Assembly: GCA_002770955.1 (NCBI GenBank)
Contig: PCUH01000016.1
Span: 1,513 to 9,765 of the forward strand
DNA: 8,253 nt
Origin: Flavobacteriales bacterium CG18_big_fil_WC_8_21_14_2_50_32_9
GTDB taxonomy: Bacteria; Bacteroidota; Bacteroidia; Flavobacteriales_E; Vicingaceae
Reading direction: 5' to 3'
Part shown: piece after piece, positions 5,903 to 8,253 of the stretch
Layout of the letters: every line of letters starts with the position of its first letter
Position numbering within the stretch: the stretch's first letter is position 1
Translations under genes and position numbers: made by a program
The notes under the pieces: generated by a model
Told to the model about the DNA's origin: nothing
What the model saw: the letters and a program-made list of their open reading frames with translations, nothing else
The model's database searches: none

Positions 5903-6745
5903 TTAAAGAGCAGCCTTAATTTCTTCAATTTGTTTGTCGTTCAATTTTTTCCAGCTTTTTGGGGCTTCCATAGTTTGTCCACTTTTTAGCACTTTTAAAT
6001 TAGAAATATTTTTGGCTTTAATTTCAGCCCAAGTGATGTCTTCCCAATTTTCTTTATTGTATTCCACTAATTCAGCATTAATCATTGGTCCAGAAACAGC
6101 TTTTCCAATAAGTGGCCACCATGTACTCTCGGTTTCTCTATCCCAAAAAACAAAACCATCTAACCCATCCCATACATTTTCATCAAAATAAGTGTAACCG
6201 CTTAATGCAAAGGTAAAGACTTTGTTACCATATTTTCGAGTGTAAATTGCTCCTAAATCTGCCAACACACAATAGGCTGCCATAATAGGTTCGCCACCAA
6301 CAACATCATTCACAATTTCGTGATGTGTCAATAAATCTACGCTATAAGCACGAGCATCACCATTTATGTTTACAAATAAAAACCGAGAGGTGTCAGTAAT
6401 AGCAGTATCTTCTTTCGCTTCTTCCACAGAAATGTATTGAGGTTTGATAAGAGCATGAAATTTTTCACGACCAATTCCAAAGTGAAAATTTTCTTCCTTT
6501 AGTGTTAAATTAGAAACATCAAAATGCCAAGTAGAATCTTCTCCACCATACATCATGCGTTTTTCATCAGCCGTAAAAAACTTCCCATTTTCTTTTGCAC
6601 TAGGAAATTTTCTTTTGGGTGCTTCTTGAGTGGTTTCTTCAAGTGTTGGGCTTGTTTCGTCCAAGTTTTCTTCTGAAGTGTTTGATGAACAACTGAATGT
6701 AAAAAAAATAACGGCTGTAAAAATAAAAAGGATGGTGTTTTTCAT
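5903..6745 (-). CDS. DUF3179-type lipoprotein
   Basis: This 280-residue protein has a signal sequence ending in a lipobox (FTFSC, lipidated Cys19), then a low-complexity acidic linker (about 20-45). The folded part carries hallmarks of the DUF3179 family: a strand around FLFVNINGDARAYSVDLL (122-139), HHEIVNDVVGGEPIMAAYCV (141-160) with a conserved HE...ND and YC, GAIYTRKYGNKVFTFALSG (165-183) and the WD-rich segment NVWDGLDGFVFWDRETESTWWPL. The function of the family is not established. The usual YCPLC-like site is reduced to YCVLAD, so only one cysteine (Cys159) remains. It is preceded by a 118-bp spacer, so it may have its own promoter, and is followed by the CxxC gene after 2 nt. Confidence 0.82.
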   Translation of the reverse strand: MKNTILFIFTAVIFFTFSCSSNTSEENLDETSPTLEETTQEAPKRKFPSAKENGKFFTADEKRMMYGGEDSTWHFDVSNLTLKEENFHFGIGREKFHALIKPQYISVEEAKEDTAITDTSRFLFVNINGDARAYSVDLLTHHEIVNDVVGGEPIMAAYCVLADLGAIYTRKYGNKVFTFALSGYTYFDENVWDGLDGFVFWDRETESTWWPLIGKAVSGPMINAELVEYNKENWEDITWAEIKAKNISNLKVLKSGQTMEAPKSWKKLNDKQIEEIKAAL

Positions 6746-6863
6746 GTGTGTATTTTTATTGTTTTTTATTTGTCATCCAGATACTCGGGACAAGTTAATG
6801 GAATTGCCATGTGAAATATTCAAAGTTGTTGATAAACATTTTGATTATGACTTATTTCATAAA
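6746..6863 (-). promoter_or_regulatory. Spacer upstream of DUF3179 gene with candidate promoter
   Basis: No gene is seen in this 118-bp spacer. On the minus strand CAACTTTG (6821-6828) is one mismatch from TAnnTTTG and lies about 76 nt before the ATG; no clear -33 TTG accompanies it. An imperfect inverted repeat (6770-6793, arms TTGTC and GACAA) lies in the presumed leader. Confidence 0.25.
6770..6793. repeat. Imperfect inverted repeat in DUF3179 leader
   Basis: TTGTC (6770-6774) and GACAA (6789-6793) flank ATCCAGATACTCGG, which allows further partial C/G pairing. The GC-richer composition and the GTCATCC...CTCGGGA wording resemble degenerate palindromic intergenic repeats of Bacteroidetes. 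It lies 25 nt upstream of the ATG, so it could also affect translation. Confidence 0.4.
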
Positions 6864-7118
6864 TTAGTGGTTTTCATCTAATTGTTTTAAAATTTTATTT
6901 TTTAACTGAGGATTTTCTTCTGTTGGGATATCGTCTAAATCTTTCGATTTTGAAAAAAAAGTATCTAGCAAATCACTTTGTTTTTGGTACACTTTGCATG
7001 CTTTACAGACAGATATGTGCAATTTAAGCTTCAGTCTATCAACTAAACTAAGCGAAACAATTTTATCTTGTTCTACCATTTCAGTAGCTTTTTTGCATGA
7101 CAGTTTTAAAAGGCTCAT
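6864..7118 (-). CDS. Soluble zinc-type anti-sigma factor
   Basis: This 84-residue protein has the zf-HC2/ZAS anti-sigma layout: LSCKKATEMVEQ with Cys8, then HISVCKACKVYQKQ with His34, Cys38 and Cys41 (HxxxCxxC). No membrane helix is present, so unlike many anti-sigma factors it should be cytoplasmic. In this class a metal bound by His and Cys holds the sigma factor inactive, and oxidation or thiol-reactive compounds release it. The C-terminal half is short and acidic (SKDLDDIPTEENP) and has no sensor domain. It follows the sigma gene after 1 nt, the standard arrangement. The pairing is secure from context; the signal it senses is not visible. Confidence 0.86.
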   Translation of the reverse strand: MSLLKLSCKKATEMVEQDKIVSLSLVDRLKLKLHISVCKACKVYQKQSDLLDTFFSKSKDLDDIPTEENPQLKNKILKQLDENH

Positions 7119-7119
7119 A

Positions 7120-7692
7120 TCAAATATTCCAATTTTTTTCTATACAAATTTTTAATTGTAATTTAGCTCGGTGTATCATTTGCCAATAGTTAGACGAGGT
7201 AATATTTAATTCCTTACAAATTTCTGAAGCTTTTATGTCTTGTTGATATTTTAATTCAATGGCTAACTTCCAATTAACAGGCAATTTACCAATACAATTT
7301 TGGAGAATTAAATTAAAATCTTGATTATCTAACAAATGTTCATCACTTGATTCTCCACTAAATGTTGAAGTTCTTTCCCAATTTCCGTTATTATCAAATA
7401 AAGAATTTGTAGATTTTAAACTTATAGCTTCATCTTCAATTGATTGTTCAATATTTTTAGCTGATTTTCTATAATAATCAATAATCTTATTGTTTAATAT
7501 CGAAAATAGCCAAGTATGAGGTTGACTGTCATTTTTAAAATTACTAACCGACTTAAAGGCAGCTAAAAAAGTTTCTTGTACCAAATCTTCAGCTATTTCT
7601 TTGTTAGAAGTTTTATGTAACGCCCACGAATAAAGCTTATCAGAATAGAGGTTAACCCATTCTGTAAATTGATTGTTGATGTTTTTATTCAT
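7120..7692 (-). CDS. ECF-type sigma-70 family RNA polymerase sigma factor
   Basis: This 190-residue protein has the two conserved ECF domains. Region 2 is visible as KEIAEDLVQETFLAAFK (31-47) and HTWLFSILNNKIIDYYRK (59-76). Region 4 is LPVNWKLAIELKYQQ (137-151) followed by the helix-turn-helix ASEICKELNITSSNYWQMIHRAKLQL (155-180). The linker (about 77-125) is longer than in many ECF factors and rich in Ser, Asn and Glu. The NYWxMxHRAKLQLKxCIEKNW ending recalls a named subgroup (TIGR02943, from memory) usually paired with a small zinc anti-sigma factor, as here. It should direct RNA polymerase to its own promoter and to a small regulon. The DUF3179 and arsenosugar genes downstream are candidate targets by position only. 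Confidence 0.92.
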   Translation of the reverse strand: MNKNINNQFTEWVNLYSDKLYSWALHKTSNKEIAEDLVQETFLAAFKSVSNFKNDSQPHTWLFSILNNKIIDYYRKSAKNIEQSIEDEAISLKSTNSLFDNNGNWERTSTFSGESSDEHLLDNQDFNLILQNCIGKLPVNWKLAIELKYQQDIKASEICKELNITSSNYWQMIHRAKLQLKICIEKNWNI

Positions 7693-7716
7693 AAAAAAGT
7701 AAGAATTTGGAGTTGA

Positions 7717-7730
7717 ATATTATATAATAT
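7717..7730. repeat. A/T-only palindrome 24 bp before sigma start
   Basis: ATATTATATAATAT is a perfect 14-bp palindrome. It could be an operator, but chance is a serious alternative in sequence this rich in A and T. Confidence 0.3.
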
Positions 7731-7796
7731 AGTAATATATTATTTTTTTCACCTCATTCTTTAAATTGAGTTCTTTCCAAGGAGATTGTTAAACTT

Positions 7797-7804
7797 CAAA
7801 AGTA
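7797..7804 (-). promoter_or_regulatory. Candidate Bacteroidetes -7 promoter element for sigma gene
   Basis: The minus strand reads TACTTTTG, an exact match to TAnnTTTG, about 105 nt before the sigma ATG. The usual TTG near -33 is not evident, so the site is tentative. Confidence 0.35.
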
Positions 7805-7851
7805 CTACCATCTTATAATAAAACCTTATTTTTTTATTGATATTTTTTTTT

Positions 7852-8253
7852 CTAAAACTTAAACACCAAACCAGCTAAAAAGTTGGTTCCTGCTTGTGGG
7901 TAATAAAAATTTTCGGTAATTAAATCGCCATAAATATAGCTGTAAGTATAGCCATTGCTGCTATACATCGTATCAAAAATATTGTTTACCATTAAATGGA
8001 AAGATAATTCTTTCATTTTTTTTGGTAACAGAATAAAACTAATTCTTGCATCAACAGTTTGGTAGGCAGCTATAGCTCTATTGTTGTTTGAAGTGTTATC
8101 TAAAAATTGCTTGCCAACATATTTGGTTTGCACCATTAGGTTTACTTGTTTAATAGGACTATAATGAATGCTTGCTGCAGCAATAATATTTGGAGAGAAA
8201 GCAATATCGGTATTGGTATAATTGTTTTCAATAACATCAAAATCTGTAGTATA
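7852..8253 (-). CDS. TonB-dependent outer-membrane receptor, C-terminal part
   Basis: Only the last 133 codons are present; the frame is open to the right edge, so the start and the plug domain lie outside. The sequence is alternating amphipathic beta-strands: NIIAAASIHYSPIKQVNLM, MVQTKYVGKQFLDNT, AYQTVDARISFILLP, LSFHLMVNNIFDTMYSSNGY, and a final strand ending in AGLVFKF with the C-terminal Phe used by the BAM complex. The VNNIFDTMY segment is characteristic of the last strands of TonB-dependent receptors. Its ligand cannot be read from this fragment. An internal Met at 8136 is only a shadow start; upstream codons continue the barrel pattern. It is followed by the sigma gene after 159 bp and is probably a separate unit. 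Confidence 0.85.
   Translation of the reverse strand, partial: YTTDFDVIENNYTNTDIAFSPNIIAAASIHYSPIKQVNLMVQTKYVGKQFLDNTSNNNRAIAAYQTVDARISFILLPKKMKELSFHLMVNNIFDTMYSSNGYTYSYIYGDLITENFYYPQAGTNFLAGLVFKF

Larger units (their letters stand above)
7693..7851 (-). promoter_or_regulatory. Spacer upstream of sigma gene
   Basis: No gene is seen in this 159-bp, very A+T-rich stretch. It holds a candidate housekeeping promoter (7797-7804), a 14-bp A/T palindrome (7717-7730), and on the minus strand a GGAAAGAAC stretch (about 7769-7777) that could be an ECF-type -35 element. No convincing terminator with a GC stem follows the receptor gene. Confidence 0.35.

Noticed and set aside
5934..6191. Plus-strand 85-codon open frame
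   Set aside because: Antisense to the DUF3179 gene with no family features.
6630..6881. Plus-strand 83-codon open frame with a hydrophobic stretch
   Set aside because: Overlaps the DUF3179 signal peptide region and the anti-sigma end in antisense; the hydrophobic part is the mirror of the lipoprotein signal sequence codons.
7852..8136. Complete 94-residue protein starting at 8136
   Set aside because: Upstream codons in the same frame continue a beta-barrel pattern to the window edge, so this Met is internal to a TonB-dependent receptor.

Overview
The window looks like part of a Bacteroidota chromosome, probably a flavobacterium-like member. It is strongly A+T-rich, has no recognisable Shine-Dalgarno sequences, encodes two lipoproteins with N-terminal lipoboxes, and carries the end of a TonB-dependent receptor. 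At least one upstream region matches the Bacteroidetes -7 promoter element (TAnnTTTG). Every credible gene lies on the minus strand, so transcription runs from high to low coordinates. No tRNA, rRNA, CRISPR array or insertion sequence was seen.

In transcription order the right end holds the last 133 codons of a TonB-dependent outer-membrane receptor (7852-8253). A 159-bp spacer follows, then an ECF sigma factor (7120-7692) and, 1 nt later, a small soluble zinc-type anti-sigma factor (6864-7118). After a 118-bp spacer come a DUF3179 lipoprotein (5903-6745) and, 2 nt later, a 119-residue CxxC protein of unknown function (5541-5900).

The centre and left form one compact run of seven genes, recognisable as an arsenosugar biosynthesis locus. 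In order they are an AhpD-like CxxC peroxidase-like protein (5144-5479), radical SAM enzyme ArsS (4082-5140), a secreted rhodanese (3541-4038), a TIGR04282/CofC-like transferase (2919-3551), arsenite methyltransferase ArsM (1907-2875), a PiT phosphate transporter (792-1895) and a lipoprotein that runs off the left edge (1-784). Spacings are -11 to +43 nt, which supports co-transcription.

Expected working model (family knowledge plus inference): ArsM methylates As(III) to dimethylarsenic. ArsS attaches the 5'-deoxyadenosyl group of SAM to arsenic. The CofC-like transferase would act on the later sugar steps, and the peroxidase-like and rhodanese proteins would supply thiol or redox support. 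PiT is the unexpected member: it could bring in phosphate, arsenate or both, and it links the operon to phosphate supply. The sigma/anti-sigma pair next door is a candidate regulator, because its Cys/His metal site is the sort of thiol centre arsenite attacks, but no sequence here proves that link. The second glycosyltransferase and the nucleoside phosphorylase often found with ArsS, and any ArsR or arsenite exporter, are absent from this window.
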